Of a stretch of DNA of 64,000 nt, positions 27,395 to 40,063 are shown one piece after another; position 1 is the stretch's first letter; each line of letters starts with the position of its first letter. The translations under genes and the position numbers were made by a program. The stretch lies in contig CM044310.1 in NCBI GenBank assembly GCA_024291935.2, forward strand, positions 122,522,213 to 122,586,212, in the 5' to 3' direction. The DNA is from Okapia johnstoni. Lineage: Eukaryota > Chordata > Mammalia > Artiodactyla > Giraffidae. The notes below the pieces were generated by a model that saw only the letters and a list, made by a program, of their open reading frames with translations, was not told where the DNA came from and did no database searches.

Positions 27395-30300
27395 TCACAG
27401 CCGAGTCTTCAGCAGGAGCAGGCCCCGCACGGCCCAGTCGAGCGTCAGGTGCAGCCCCCCAAGGATGGCATGGGCTGCCCGAATGCCTCCCCAGGCTGAG
27501 GCTGGGGGCGCCAGGGGCGGTGCCGGTGGGTCTGGGGGCGCCTGAGGCAGGGCCAGGCGGGACATCTGTCAGGAGAGGACAGAGGGTTAGCGTCAGGCCA
27601 GGGGTGCAGTGGGGGATCCGAGTAAGGGGAGTGGTTTGCAGCCTGTGCTGAACCAGGTTGGAGGAGGGCCGGGGGTCTATTTGCACAGCGTCTCGGGCCT
27701 GTAAGCTGGGGTGTTGAGGGAGAGAGTTCTGTAGGATGCCGAGTGCAGAAAATTGACGGTGGGGTTCGAGTCAAGTTCAGAGGGCCAGGGTGGGTCTGTA
27801 AGGTCAAGGCTGGGATCCTGGGGCTGAGGTCTTAGATGTGGGGTCTCTGGGATCAAGCTCAGACACTCATGGGTGAAAGCTGGGGTCTCAGAGCTGAGTG
27901 AGAATCGGAGTCTGAGTTCCAGGGCCTTTGGCTCATGTCCAGGAACTGAGGACTGAAGTCTTACCACCTCAGGGTCTTGGGTCTGGGGTTTAGAAAGTCA
28001 GGGTCTTGGGGTCTTAAGGGATCACAACCTAGATCTGAGCTCTTGGGGGCTCAGGCCTCAGGGTCCGGGGTCTTCTCGTTGGAGACCTCAGGATCTAGGT
28101 CCTTGGGGTGTGGGGCTTGCAGAGAGAGGGTCTCCAGGCTGGTTTTGTGTTAGAGCTCATCATCTTAGGGTCTGGGGTCTTAAGGTGTCAGGATCTCAGG
28201 GCCAGGGTGTGTGCTGGGGGTGGTCTCAGGGTCTGAAGGTTCAGAATTTCCTGGGCTTGGGGTCTGGAGTCCTCTTGTCTTGGGGCCAAGGTCTCCAGGT
28301 CTTGGGATGAGGATCTGGACTGTCAAATCTTAGGACTTCAGGGTGGGAGACTCGGAGTCACAAAATCACGGGGTCCGAGTCTCCACATGAGATTTTAGAG
28401 TTTCCAGGCAGGACTTCGGAGTCCGGGGGCTCAGGGACACAGGGAGTCTTGGGCCTCAGGGACACAGAGGGTCTCAGGGACACAGAGAGAGAGTCTCAGA
28501 GTGCCCTGGAGTCCAGGGCCTCAGGGACACAGGGGGAGGGTCTCAGAGTGGCCTAGAGTCTGGGGTCTCAGGCCCAGGTCATCGTACCAGGAGCTGCAGC
28601 CGGCGCAGCAGCCGGTCCAGACGGGCCTGCAGGGTGCCCAGCTCGGGCTCCAGGGTCCGCAGGGAAGGGCCTCCTGAACGTCGCAGCCACTGCACATGCC
28701 TCAGGTAGGAGAACAGGTCTGCCCGCAGCCGTGTCAACACTCCCGGGAGCTGGGGGACCGGCGGGGGTGGTGGTGGGGCCGTCAAGGAGTGCCTGGCTAG
28801 CGCCCACGCCAACCCCTAAACCCTTGCACCCGCTTCATTGGCCCACCCCCGCCCTTACCTGCAGGGCTCCCAGTGCCCCCGCACTCATGGCCAAGGTGGG
28901 GAGCGAATCCAGGCTGTGGTCTCCGTCAGCTGGGAATTTGTCTCTCTTGGGGGGAGAAGAGGCCGTGAGAGGGACCCAGCCCAGCTCTGAGGGTTCCTTC
29001 CTCCCCCACCATAAGCCCCTGACCCCCCTTTTCCCCTGTCTCGGCCACTCTGGTAGCCCAGAAGCCCTCCGGGTCTCGGTCCTGGCCCCAGCCCATCCCC
29101 TACAGGCTGTCCTACCAGCTGTGCGGCCAGCTGCCGAGTGTCCGCCAGGAGGGAGCGGGTCAGGAGGACGGCGCTGTCCAGTTCAGCGCGAGGGTCCGGG
29201 GAGGCCCGCGGCGGGGCGGGCGGCGGCCCCGGGGCAGCAGCTCTATCGGGCCACAGGCTCAGGGCGGCCAGGACAAGGCAGCAAACACCTGGGGAGGTGG
29301 AGAGGTGCGGGGGGAGAGGGCAGCGGCTCAGCCCCGACCGGGGGTTTGAGGGAGGAGGAGCTGGGGGTGGGGGTCCTGGGTCCCCGGGCGCAGCGCCCAG
29401 GGCTCGGCGCAGGGCCTGGGCGGGTTTCCCTCTCCCTCCCCGGCTCTGGCTGCCCCCGCCCGTCGGAGCAGACGCGGCCCCGGGGCGGGTAGACGGGCCG
29501 GGCGTCTCCCGTCCGCCCCCGGACGCCGGAATCCGGGCCCCGGGGCGGGGCACGGTTGGGGGGAGACGCACAGGCCAGGACCTGCCCCCTTCCCGGGGCT
29601 CGGGAGCCCGAGCCGGACCGAGAGCAGGGGAAAGAGACCCGGGGGAGGCACGGAGCCGCCGGAGGAGCCTCCACGGGGGCCGACCCGAGCGGGCCGCAGA
29701 GTCGGGGATGCCCCCGCAGCGCACCTGGGCGGCGGGCGGCGGGGAGGCGGGCGCACCCGAAGCGCACGCGGCTGGCGGAGAGGGCGCCGGCGGCGAGGTG
29801 CGCGGGGGCTCCGCGCTGCCACCGCCCATCCCCCCGCCCCGCCCATCTCTCCCGCCGGCCAATCAGCGCCCTCCGGGCCGCCCCACTCCCGCGGCACGCC
29901 CCCGGCCCGCCCCCCGGGCCCTCCCCCGCCCGCGGTCCGTCGGTCTGTCCGCGTCCGTCTGGCTCTGCTGTTTCTGTCTGCGCCCCTGCGTCTCCCTCTT
30001 TCTCTCCTCCCCTTGGCTGGGCGCGGTGGGTGGGTGGGGTCCGCTCTGACCTCCTGGGGCCCTCTGCCTCAGTTTCTCTCCTGGAGCCTGTCCGTCGGGG
30101 TCCCCGGGTGTCTGGGGCCCCCTGACGTCCCGGGGGTCCCGGGCCCTTTGGGCTCAGCCCCTGGCGTTTGTCTGTCTGTCTGTGGGCCTCCCATCTCTGT
30201 CTCTCCGCCTGGCGCTGCCCCGTCGGGGTCTCCGCGTCCCTGACCCGGCCTAGCATCCCTCCCGCGGCCCGTCCCTTGCCTAGGCCCCCTGCCGTCCCCG

Positions 30301-30468
30301 AAGGTCCTCCTCGCTGCGTCTCCGCCTCCCCATCGCTGCCTCGCGCTCCTCGGGCGCTCTGTCTGCTCCCCACCCTTCCAGCCGACGGTCCCTCCCTCCT
30401 CTCTCCTTCCCTGTCCACCCCACCCCCCAACTCCCCACTCCAGGAACTTGAACCAACTTACTGTTCAT
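27395..30468 (-). CDS. IL11: Interleukin-11, 5 coding exons
   Basis: Secreted four-helix cytokine of the IL-6 family, signalling through IL11RA and gp130. Minus-strand coding exons: 30468-30462 (7 nt: ATG AAC A), 29288-29116, 28945-28859, 28749-28588, 27565-27395. They total 600 nt, 199 aa, the same length as human. Residues 1-21 are a signal peptide (LVLAALSLWPDRAAA), followed by the Pro-rich PGPPPAPPRASPDPR. Helix A is DSAVLLTRSLLADTRQLAAQL, and the protein ends WAVRGLLLLKTRL. Unlike the recalled human protein, residues 3-6 read S-V-C-C here. The TATA promoter, AP-1 pair and AU-rich 3' UTR are listed separately. Confidence 0.97.
27700..28560. repeat. Degenerate GGTCTNGGG-core repeat in IL11 intron 4
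   Basis: Most of intron 4 is built from diverged copies of a short word such as CAGGGTCTTGGGGTCT and GGGGTCTCAGGG, without a fixed period. It is G- and T-rich on the plus strand. No coding signal. Confidence 0.6.
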
Positions 30469-30599
30469 GTCCCCACAGGGCAGGGATTCCCCAGGGCAGG
30501 GGGCAGGGGGCTGGGGGCCTTTAACCCTTCCCTGTCCGCTGCCGTGGGAGCCCTGGGGGTCAGCTGGGCCTCGGCCTGGGGAGGGGAGGCATGTGCGTG

Positions 30600-30720
30600 T
30601 GAGCAGAGAGGGCCGCGGCAGTGAGGGAGTGTGCACGCCTGGGGGGTTATATAGGGGGCCGAGGCGGGCGGGCGGGGGGCAGGCGGCAGGGGAGGGCGGC
30701 CTGACACATCCTGACTCACC
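30600..30720 (-). promoter_or_regulatory. IL11: IL11 promoter: TATA box and tandem AP-1 sites
   Basis: On the minus strand TATATAA occupies 30653-30647, placing the start near 30620. About 60 bp upstream is TGAGTCA (30718-30712), followed 3 bp later by TGTGTCA (30708-30702). The human IL11 promoter is known to use two adjacent AP-1 sites, bound by JunD/Fra factors, for TGF-beta and cytokine induction, and the arrangement here is the same. The 5' UTR runs to 30469. Confidence 0.88.
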
Positions 30721-31509
30721 CTCCCTGCCTGCCTTTTCCATTCAGACGGAGCCGGCTGCCTCGCAGGGCTCACGCCGCCGCCGCCGCTCTCGGAGGAGGG
30801 CACGGAAGGAAAAGTTGGAAAAGTTGAAAAGGGAAAGGGGGGGTGGTCGGAGAGGGGCTGGTGAGGTCATTGGCGTCCCCTCCCTCCACCTCCTCGGCCG
30901 GTCGCCGGGGCAGACACACACTGCTGAGAACGAGGCCTGGCTGCAGGGCGAGGGAGGGGGGCGGGTGGCCCAGGGCTGGCAGAGAGATGGGGAGACAGGG
31001 GAGCTGAAGATGGGGGGCAGAGGGCTGGAGGTGTGAGTGCAGAGACGATTTTAGGAACAGAGAGAGAGACAGAGAGGGCTGGAGAGACCCAGGCAAGGAG
31101 GTCCAGACACACAGAGAGATGGGACGCAAGACAGATGGAGCGTCTGAGATGCAGAGAGACAGAGATCTCCCCAGAGAGACAAAGACAGCCAGAGAAAACC
31201 AGCAGAGAGAGGTGAGGTCCAGGAAGCAACACAAAGACAGCAGGAGAGATTTGGAGAGACCCTCCTCCCAAAAAGGAAAAGAGACAGAGACAGGTGTGTC
31301 CAGAGAGGCGAGGCAGGGCAGCAGCAAACAGAGACACAATGCAGGGTGACAGAGATGGAGCTGCCCCCAGAGGCCAAGGTCCTCTTAGAGAGGCAGATGC
31401 CGGCAAGGGGTCAGCCGTGGGGACCAACAGAGGGGGACCCATTCTCCCAGACACACACTGGAACGTGGAGACAGAGGACCAGGAGCAGAGACGGGGACCA
31501 GGAGCGAGA

Positions 31510-31700
31510 GACACCCAGCAGGTGTGGGACCTGGGACACGTGGCTTCACCTCGCTGTGCCTCAGTTGCTCTGTCTGTGAAATGGGGACACCCCAGGCACC
31601 CTCCCCAAACGCCTGGGCAGGGATGAAGTGAATTCACTCCTGTAAAGTCACACAGTCAGTTCTCAGTAGACACGAACCATTGCCATTCTCACCATTGATG
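31510..31700 (+). mobile_element. MIR element
   Basis: GGGACACGTGGCTTCACCTCGCTGTGCCTCAGTTGCTCTGTCTGTGAAATGGGGACA follows MIR from its core to its tail in sense orientation. Confidence 0.8.
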
Positions 31701-32398
31701 TTTTATTAACATATCCAGGGAGACAGATACAAAGATGTGGCCCCTAGGGAGATGGAGATGGGGAGATGAGGAGAGAGCAGCTGGGAGGGGGGCGGGGACG
31801 AGGAGAACACGTGCAGAGAGGTGGAGAAGCACACAGGGGCTGGAGCTGGAGGGGGACACGTGGATTCCAGGGGACAGCAATGCCAACACAGACGTACATA
31901 TAGCAGGGAGCACCAGGGGTACGGAGCAGAGGTGGCCCCCGGGGTTCATGGCAGGACAAGTGAGGGGCGCAGACAGGAGCCCAAGCCCCCAGGAGCACCA
32001 CCCCCCCACCGAGGATAAAGGTAGCAAAGGAGTATAGAGGGACGTAAGAAGTCAAAAGGTGACAAGGACTTTCGAAGGTCTCCCTGCAGAGCACCCCCAA
32101 CTCTGCCCCCAGACGGTGCTGAGCTACCAGGGGGACCCTGGGGATGGATGGTGGCTGCAGGCCCCCTCCCATCCCCCACCACTTGGGGGGGACTGCTGAG
32201 GCCCCCGGGGAGGTGAGGTCACAGCCCCCCCACGGTGGGACATGACCTCATCGCCTCAGGTGAGAGCTCGCTCTGCCTCTCTCAGACTGTCGCGGCCACC
32301 CCTTCCAGGGCCCCCCAGGGGCCTTCCCCAGCCCCCGTGAGCGCTGGGACCCAGGCCTCTGACCACTGGGTCTCCGCCCCTCAGGGGGCCTGTTTCCG

Positions 32399-32493
32399 GC
32401 TGAGTCAGCGTGGGGGGCCCCGAGGCTGCGTCAGTGAGGGGAGAATTGACGTAGCCCCCCCCCCAGACTGGCGGGGCCAGCCAAGGTGACTCA
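32399..32493. promoter_or_regulatory. AP-1/CRE motif cluster upstream of IL11
   Basis: Four motifs fall within 93 bp: TGAGTCA at 32401-32407 (inside the palindrome GCTGAGTCAGC, MARE-like), TGCGTCA at 32427-32433, TGACGTA at 32447-32453, and TGACTCA at 32487-32493. The cluster is about 1.8 kb upstream of the IL11 start. Enhancer function is inferred from motifs only. Confidence 0.55.
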
Positions 32494-33839
32494 GGCCACC
32501 AGCCCAGGGATGGACTGGCCTGAGGGGGTGTGGGAGCCTGGGCCTGGGGCCAGCCTGTCCAAGGGCAGCCCCTCCACCGACAGGGGACAGGGCAGGGGAG
32601 GTGCCAGCCCCCACCCACTGCTTCAGCCTGGGATTGCAAGACTGCCCCCCCAGCCTCCTCCCTCTCTCTTAGGGGTCCAGACCCCCAGCCTCCTCCTCCT
32701 CATTCACGACCAGGAGCCCAGCTCCCAGCCCCCTCCTCCCGCAGACCCAGGTGTCAGGTGTCCAGGCGCGAAACCCTCGTTTCTCGAAAGACGGAGAGAA
32801 CTTGTGGGCATGCTACAATCTGGGGAGTGCAGTCCGGAGTGTGGGTACGGGTTGGCGGTCCTCGCCCAGAGCCAGCCCCCTCCTCAGCCCCCACCCTGAG
32901 GGTGTGGGACTCACCTCCCCGCCGCCCCCAGGGTAGGAGGGGGCTGGTAGGTGCAGGACGGGAGGGTGGGAGTTCTCAGGCCACTTCTGGGGAAAGGAGG
33001 GTGAGAAAGAGAGGCAGAGACAGAGCCCCGGGGAAAGAGATAGCGGAGAATCACAATGACAGGAGATGACAGCGACAAACGGAAACGGGACCACACTGAG
33101 GCACCAGAGAGAAAGAGATGCAAAAAAAAAGTTGGGACCCACAGAGACACAGAGAGACGAGCTCAGGGGCTTAGAGACAAAGACGGGGAGAGAGACAGGG
33201 GATTCGGGCACTGAGGGGTGGTCACAGACGTGGGGGGGGGATGCTGCTGGGAGATGACGGGGCCCCAGGGGGTCCTTGCTCATGGGCTGGCCCCCGGGTG
33301 AGGTGGAGCTGGCCGGCGTGAGGTCAGCAGGTCCGAGGCTGTGTGTGTCCGTCTGTCTGTCCCTGGGGGGTCCTGTCTGGCCTCTGGGGGGTGACGGGGC
33401 AGGCGGGCCGCAGAGGCAGCCCAAACCTGTCATTAGCGGTGAGGGCCCTGACGGTGGGCCCCCCCAGCCCCAAGCCGCGGTCCAGGGCCCGCGGCCCCGC
33501 CCCCCACCCCCTCCTTGATCCCTGAGGAATCCCGGGAATTGGGAAGTGGGTCCAGATGATGTTGACACAGGAAACCGGTCAGCAGCTGCCTGGCCTCAGC
33601 CCTGCAACCCCTCTGACCCCCACCCCCGGCCCCCTGCCGAGCCCCTCTGACCTGTGTCATCTCTGACGAAGGCAACCCCGAGCCCACTCAGCACCCACCA
33701 GGATGTTTACAGGAGGTGGGGAGGCCGGGAGGCAGCCTCACAGGGCTCCTGGGGAGGGGGCTCTGGACTCCTGGTCAGCTGCCCTCAGACCTTGGCCCTG
33801 CTCCCTGCACCCTCAGACTGAGTCAGGACCCCCCGGGCC

Positions 33840-33970
33840 TCCTCTGTCAGACCTGAGTCAGGACCCTGAGCCCGTTGTTCTCAGACCCAGGGGTCCAGAC
33901 CCGCCGCCCCTCCTCCCTCAGACCCAGGGGTCCGGACCCCCGGCACCTCCCCCCTCAGACCCAGGGTCTG
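33840..33970 (+). repeat. MSR1-like minisatellite units
   Basis: CTCAGACCCAGGGGTCCAGACCC and two further diverged copies lie head to tail, in the same orientation as the GARIN5B intron array. Two looser copies lie at 32660-32755. Confidence 0.75.
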
Positions 33971-34376
33971 GACACAAGGACAAACCACTCCAGGAGAGAT
34001 GAGCCCCATCCTCACTGGCTGGAAGCTGAGTGGAGGTTCAGGGGAGAACTCAGGATCAGTTCCCAACCCAGCCCCCAGGTTGGCCTCCTCCCTCACCACT
34101 GGGGAACCGGACCAGAAGTCTGGGGACCCCAGCTGGGTCTGTTTCCCTGTTCGCGGGTGGGGTGGTGAAACTGAGATGAGCTAGACGGGGCTCCCTTCCT
34201 ATGACCCCCTGCCCCACCAACCGGGCCTCAGGGCCTCAGATCTTTTGGATCCTGGGGAGCCCAGCCCTCTGGTTGGTTACACATTCCCCATCCGGGGGGT
34301 GCCCTTGGGACCAGGGGGCACCTGAGCAGGAGCTCTGTGGCCTGACCTCCACTTTCTCATCATCATCCTAGATCTG

Positions 34377-34860
34377 GTTGCTCGGGGCCCTCCCTAACAA
34401 TGGGGCTCAGTGAAGTCTTCTGGGTCTCAGGACCCCCACCCCTGGTTGCTAGGGAGGCCCTCTCCCTGGCAACCAGGTCCGAGGAGCCTTTGGGCCCCCT
34501 GGACCTTCCCCTTGGGCGTCAGTTTACTAAGCAGAGGGAGGCCCTGGGAAGAGGTCTCAAGGTGCCCACTCTTGGGGTCCCCTGGTTGGCAAGGGGGAGA
34601 TAACTTAGACTTCCCCTTGCTTTGCACCTGGGTTGCTAAGGGGGCTCTTCTAACTCCAGGGCCCCATCCCACCCCCAAGGCCCCTTTCACCTGGTTGCTA
34701 AGGAAGCAACTCCCTAGCAACCAGGCATGACCAGGCCAGTGTGACCCCCCTTTTTGCTTCCCCACTGCTGAGGGGGCTCCCTAGCAACAGAACTTAGAAC
34801 TTTGGGGGGTCAGGCAGGCAGGTGGGCGGGGCCAAGCTGGTTGCTGAGGTGACGGCCTTC
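34377..34860. promoter_or_regulatory. Cluster of RFX X-box half-sites upstream of TMEM190
   Basis: GTTGC(T)(A)(A/G)G-type half-sites or their reverse complements occur at 34377, 34445-34453, 34465-34473 (CCTGGCAAC), 34632-34640, 34694-34703, 34713-34721 (CCTAGCAAC), 34790-34798 (CCTAGCAAC) and 34850-34859. A weaker GTTGGCAAGG lies near 34585. Two pairs face each other as imperfect palindromes. RFX factors, notably RFX2 in spermatogenesis, bind such motifs, and TMEM190 is a testis gene. Binding itself is inferred. Confidence 0.65.
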
Positions 34861-34903
34861 AAGGTCTCTCCCCACAGAGGCCCCAGGAGGCTGGGGAGGC
34901 GAC

Positions 34904-36594
<1,691 letters not shown>

Positions 36595-38667
36595 GGGCGC
36601 CCCCTGGAGGGGGCCCCTCAATACAGACGTAGCACAGAGATGGACGGTCTTTTTTCTGAGAGGCATGAAGCAGGGGGCGCTGTGCTGGGAATGTGTGTGT
36701 GTGTGTGTGTGTGTGTGTTTGGGGGGGTCTTGGGCTGACGGGGGAGGGCCTGGGCTGTGATCACGGGGGTGAGGTGCGAGGGGACAGGCGTCTGGAATAA
36801 GAGAGGCCCCGGGGTAAGTGCGGACGATCCGAGCTGAGAGGTACTTGGGCTAACCGGCACCCTGAGTTGAGTGTAGGTCCCGGGATGTGATGACCCGGGA
36901 TGGGGGTGGGGAGTGGGGGCGTCTAGACTGAGGGGCTGGGGGTGAGTGGGGGTGGCCTCAGCTGAGACTACAGCTGGGCTGGGGGGTTCACCGGCAGCCG
37001 AGCCCCTCATCTGTCCTTCTTCCACTGTCTGACAGTCTCTGCTGCGCAGCCAACGGCCCGTGGGATCCTGCGGCCCTTGGGCCAGCAGCCGCTCGCCCCG
37101 CTTCCCACAGATGCCAGATGACTGCAGCCCTCAGCCTTGGGACAGAAACCTTCCTGGAAGCTCCTTACGGTTGAAGACTCACCCTGCTGGGCCCTTTTCC
37201 TTCCTCCTTCCTTTCTCAGGAGACAGAGCCCACCCCAGCCCACCCTCCATAGTGTTTGTGTTTTCCCCAGTAAACATCTGGCAGTCTCTGTCCCTCTGTC
37301 TGCCTCTCCCTGGGGACCCCAAACTAACCGAGGAACTTGGGCTGCAGGAGGTCTGGATGGGGGGTTGGGTCTGGGCTTGAGATTCAGCCTCCCTCCCCGA
37401 AGAAGAGGTGGCCTGGACCACTGGGCTCCTAGGCCGCCTTCCCCTGCTTCAGCAGCGTCCCTCCCCAGACAGACATGCAGTGCTGGGAGGCAGAGCCGTT
37501 TATCTGGGGGAGGAGAGGTGGGAGACAGGTAGGTGTATCCTGGTGGCCAGGGGCTGCTGGGGGCGGCTGCTTGTCTCCATCAGGTGCTCACAGGTGGGCC
37601 GCACGTTCATCTGCAGGAGGGAGCATGGGTTAGTGGTGGCTCGGGACCCCTGCATCCCAGGTCCACCACACACAGCAAGGGGCCCCTTCCTCCTGCTTTG
37701 GCCCCTCACAACGGACTCTCACACTTGCTCATTCAGGGCTCCTCCATTCTTTGCGGCCTGCTGTGCAGCAGCAACTGTGCCTTTAATGCAGCGGACCCTA
37801 GGGGTACAGGGTGGGGGATGAGAGGCCAGCAGAGGCAGAGAGAGGGAGAGAGAGAAGTCAAGGGGACCACAGAGGCACAGTGATACAGAGGGATGTGGGA
37901 GATGGACTGTGACAGACACGGCACACAGAGAGACAGGCAGAGACAGAGAAGATGACACGGGCTGGGGCTGGGGCTGTGCATCTCAACGTGTTTTCATCCC
38001 AGAGGGAGAGAGGAGCGCCTGGAGGCCGACACTCTGTTCAAATTCTGGTTCTCTGTCGCTTGTGTGCTGGAGCCACCTCACCCTGCCTGTGATAGAGTCC
38101 TGTCTTTGGACAGGCCCGTTTTCCTTCTCAGAGGGGCCTAGAGTCTAATCAGCTGGGCCAGTTTCTGGCAAGCGGTTCTGGCAGCAGAGGTCCGCCACAG
38201 CTGGCTTAGACTTCTGGGCAGGGTAAAGTGTTTCCAGGGGGTAATGTTAACCACTGGTGGTTGTTTCTGCGTGGTATGTCAAATTGTGTGTTAGCTCACG
38301 CTTCGTCTATGCATACATTTGTTCATCTTCAACTGTTTCCTCATCTGAACCACAGAATGTAGCATATGATCCGGGTGACTGTTCTCGAAATTCTCTCACC
38401 AAAAAAAAAAGAAAAGGTATATAACTAGCATCCTTCTGGTTGCAGAGGAGGAAAATTAATTCATCACCAATGGAGAATGTCCTAGGACATGGATTTAATC
38501 TGTTTACGGAACCCCTCACTTGGGAAACTGATTCAGTCACCCATCCATTGTTCCACTTACCTGTTCACCTACCAACCAACCCTTCCATCTGTCCTCTCAT
38601 CTGTCTGCCTACCCATCTGCCCCAAATCCATTCAACTACTCCCCACTAACTGCCATCAGTCATTCCC

Positions 38668-38800
38668 ACCATACTGGGAATCCCCTGGAGGCCCAGGGGT
38701 TAGGACACAGCACTTTCACTGCCGTGTGCCTGGGTTCAGTCCCTGGTCAGGAACTTTAAATCGGACAAGCCACACAGTGCAGCCAAAAACAAAAAACCTA
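38668..38800 (+). mobile_element. CHR-type SINE
   Basis: GGGAATCCCCTGGAGGCCCAGGGGTTAGGAC head, GCACTTTCACTGCC, GGTTCAGTCCCTGGTCAGGAAC, then an A-rich tail. Sense orientation. Confidence 0.85.
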
Positions 38801-38807
38801 AACCCCT

Positions 38808-38925
38808 ACCATATCCATCCATCCACCCACCATCCATCAACCAATTCATCCATCCATCCATCACTCATCTATCCATCCATTCATCCACCCACCCACCCAA
38901 TCATCCACCCACCCACCCAATCATC
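38808..38925. repeat. (ATCC)n microsatellite, imperfect
   Basis: Imperfect ATCC/ACCC tetranucleotides follow directly on the A-rich tail of the SINE. This is a common origin of microsatellites. Confidence 0.9.
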
Positions 38926-39601
38926 AGCCTCTGAATTCCTGAGTTCACTCTTAGCTGGGGAATGCTAAGAACAAAGACACCAGAGACCCAGATCTTACCC
39001 TCTAGGGTCTCCCTCTTGGGTGAGAGAGACAATCAGTGCACACACACACATACAATACAAGGCAATACAAACAATAAAAGGGGGTAACTTGGACCATGAG
39101 AAGACCCAGAAAAAGGCACTGAAATCGGAGTCCAATCGTAAAAGACATCTGGTAAACTTTCTGTGCGGAGTGAAGACTACGAGTGCACCCCTGATGAAGG
39201 TGAAGGCGTGGACAGAGGCCAATTGGTGCGAGGCATCCTGACCATGACAGATGGGGGTGGGGGATGGGGGTGTCATCATCACTGCAGAGAAGGCAGGAGA
39301 GTGGGGGACACACATATATTGAGTGGCCTGGATTCAACCAGAGGGCAGCAGGGAGCTCCAGCAGGTCTCTGCACTCTGGAGAGTGCAACAACTAGCCCCC
39401 CTTGGGCAAGAGGTGGCACCTTTTGGGGACCTCAGCATCCTCCCTGGGATGGGATGGTAATACTAGTGACCTCAGAGACTGTTACACTGGGAGGACTGGG
39501 TGGAAAATGAGACCGGGGGTGCCTGGAGACTGGAGACACTGGGACCAATATCCCCAAATATCCAAGGAGCTGATAGTGACTCTCCTGCCCTCATGTCTGG
39601 G

Positions 39602-39603
<2 letters not shown>

Positions 39604-39655
<52 letters not shown>
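39604..39655. repeat. (GT)26 microsatellite
   Basis: An uninterrupted GT run adjoins the left end of the antisense Bov-tA at 39656. GT runs beside Bov-tA ends are frequent in bovids. Confidence 0.95.
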
Positions 39656-39657
<2 letters not shown>

Positions 39658-39832
39658 GTTGCTCAAGTCGTGTGCGACTCTTTGTAACCCCATGGACTGG
39701 AATTCTCCAGGCAGAAATACTGGACTGGGCGGGGACGCCCTTCTCCAGGGGATCTTCCTGACCCAGGGATCGAACCCAGGTCTCCTGCACTGTAGGTAGA
39801 CTCTTCACCATTTCAGCGACCTCGAAATTCCC
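39656..39832 (-). mobile_element. Bov-tA SINE, antisense
   Basis: AGTTGCTCAAGTCGTGTGCGAC, GACCCAGGGATCGAACCCAGG and CACTGTAGGTAGACTCTTCACC. It lacks part of the usual CAGGCTCC segment. Confidence 0.9.
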
Positions 39833-40063
39833 ACGTCGGGGGACAGGGTCTCATTTGTCTCTCACGGCCTACACCCATGCGTACTCTCTCTGGGACTTCA
39901 CCCTCTGGTCTCTGTGCTCTTTGCTTCTCTCCCTCCCGATCTTGACCTCTACCTGTCTCTCTTCCCCGCGTGTCCCTGTCCCCACCTCTCCACTTCTCTC
40001 TCCATTTCCCTGTCCCTTTGACATCTCTCTCCTCGGCCCCGCCCCGCTCCGCCTCCCCACCCC

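Larger units (their letters stand above)
30725..34890. other. Gene-free interval between IL11 and TMEM190
   Basis: No exon is recognisable. 31040-31300 and 32990-33200 are degenerate GAGACA-type purine-rich tracts. 32216-32493 holds nuclear-receptor half-sites and an AP-1 cluster. MSR1-like units occur at 32660-32755 and 33840-33970. An RFX-type cluster occupies 34377-34859. Long plus- and minus-strand frames are compositional. Confidence 0.6.
36600..40060. other. Gene-free interval between TMEM190 and TMEM238
   Basis: No coding exon is recognised. A (GT)n run lies at about 36692-36718. 37830-37960 is GAGACA-type purine-rich. 37000-37330 is unique-looking but without a supported exon. Any 3' UTR of TMEM238 would lie at the right end; no clear AATAAA was found for it. 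Confidence 0.5.

Noticed and set aside
29138..30430. Overlapping 303-395 codon frames in IL11 intron 1
   Set aside because: CpG-island shadows with Arg/Pro/Gly bias on both strands. Only the IL11 exons show conserved residues.
30867..31637. 256-codon minus-strand frame rich in Leu, Ser and Cys upstream of IL11
   Set aside because: Reverse reading of a purine-rich GAGACA tract. Hydrophobic look comes from TCTC repeats; no gene is known here in human.
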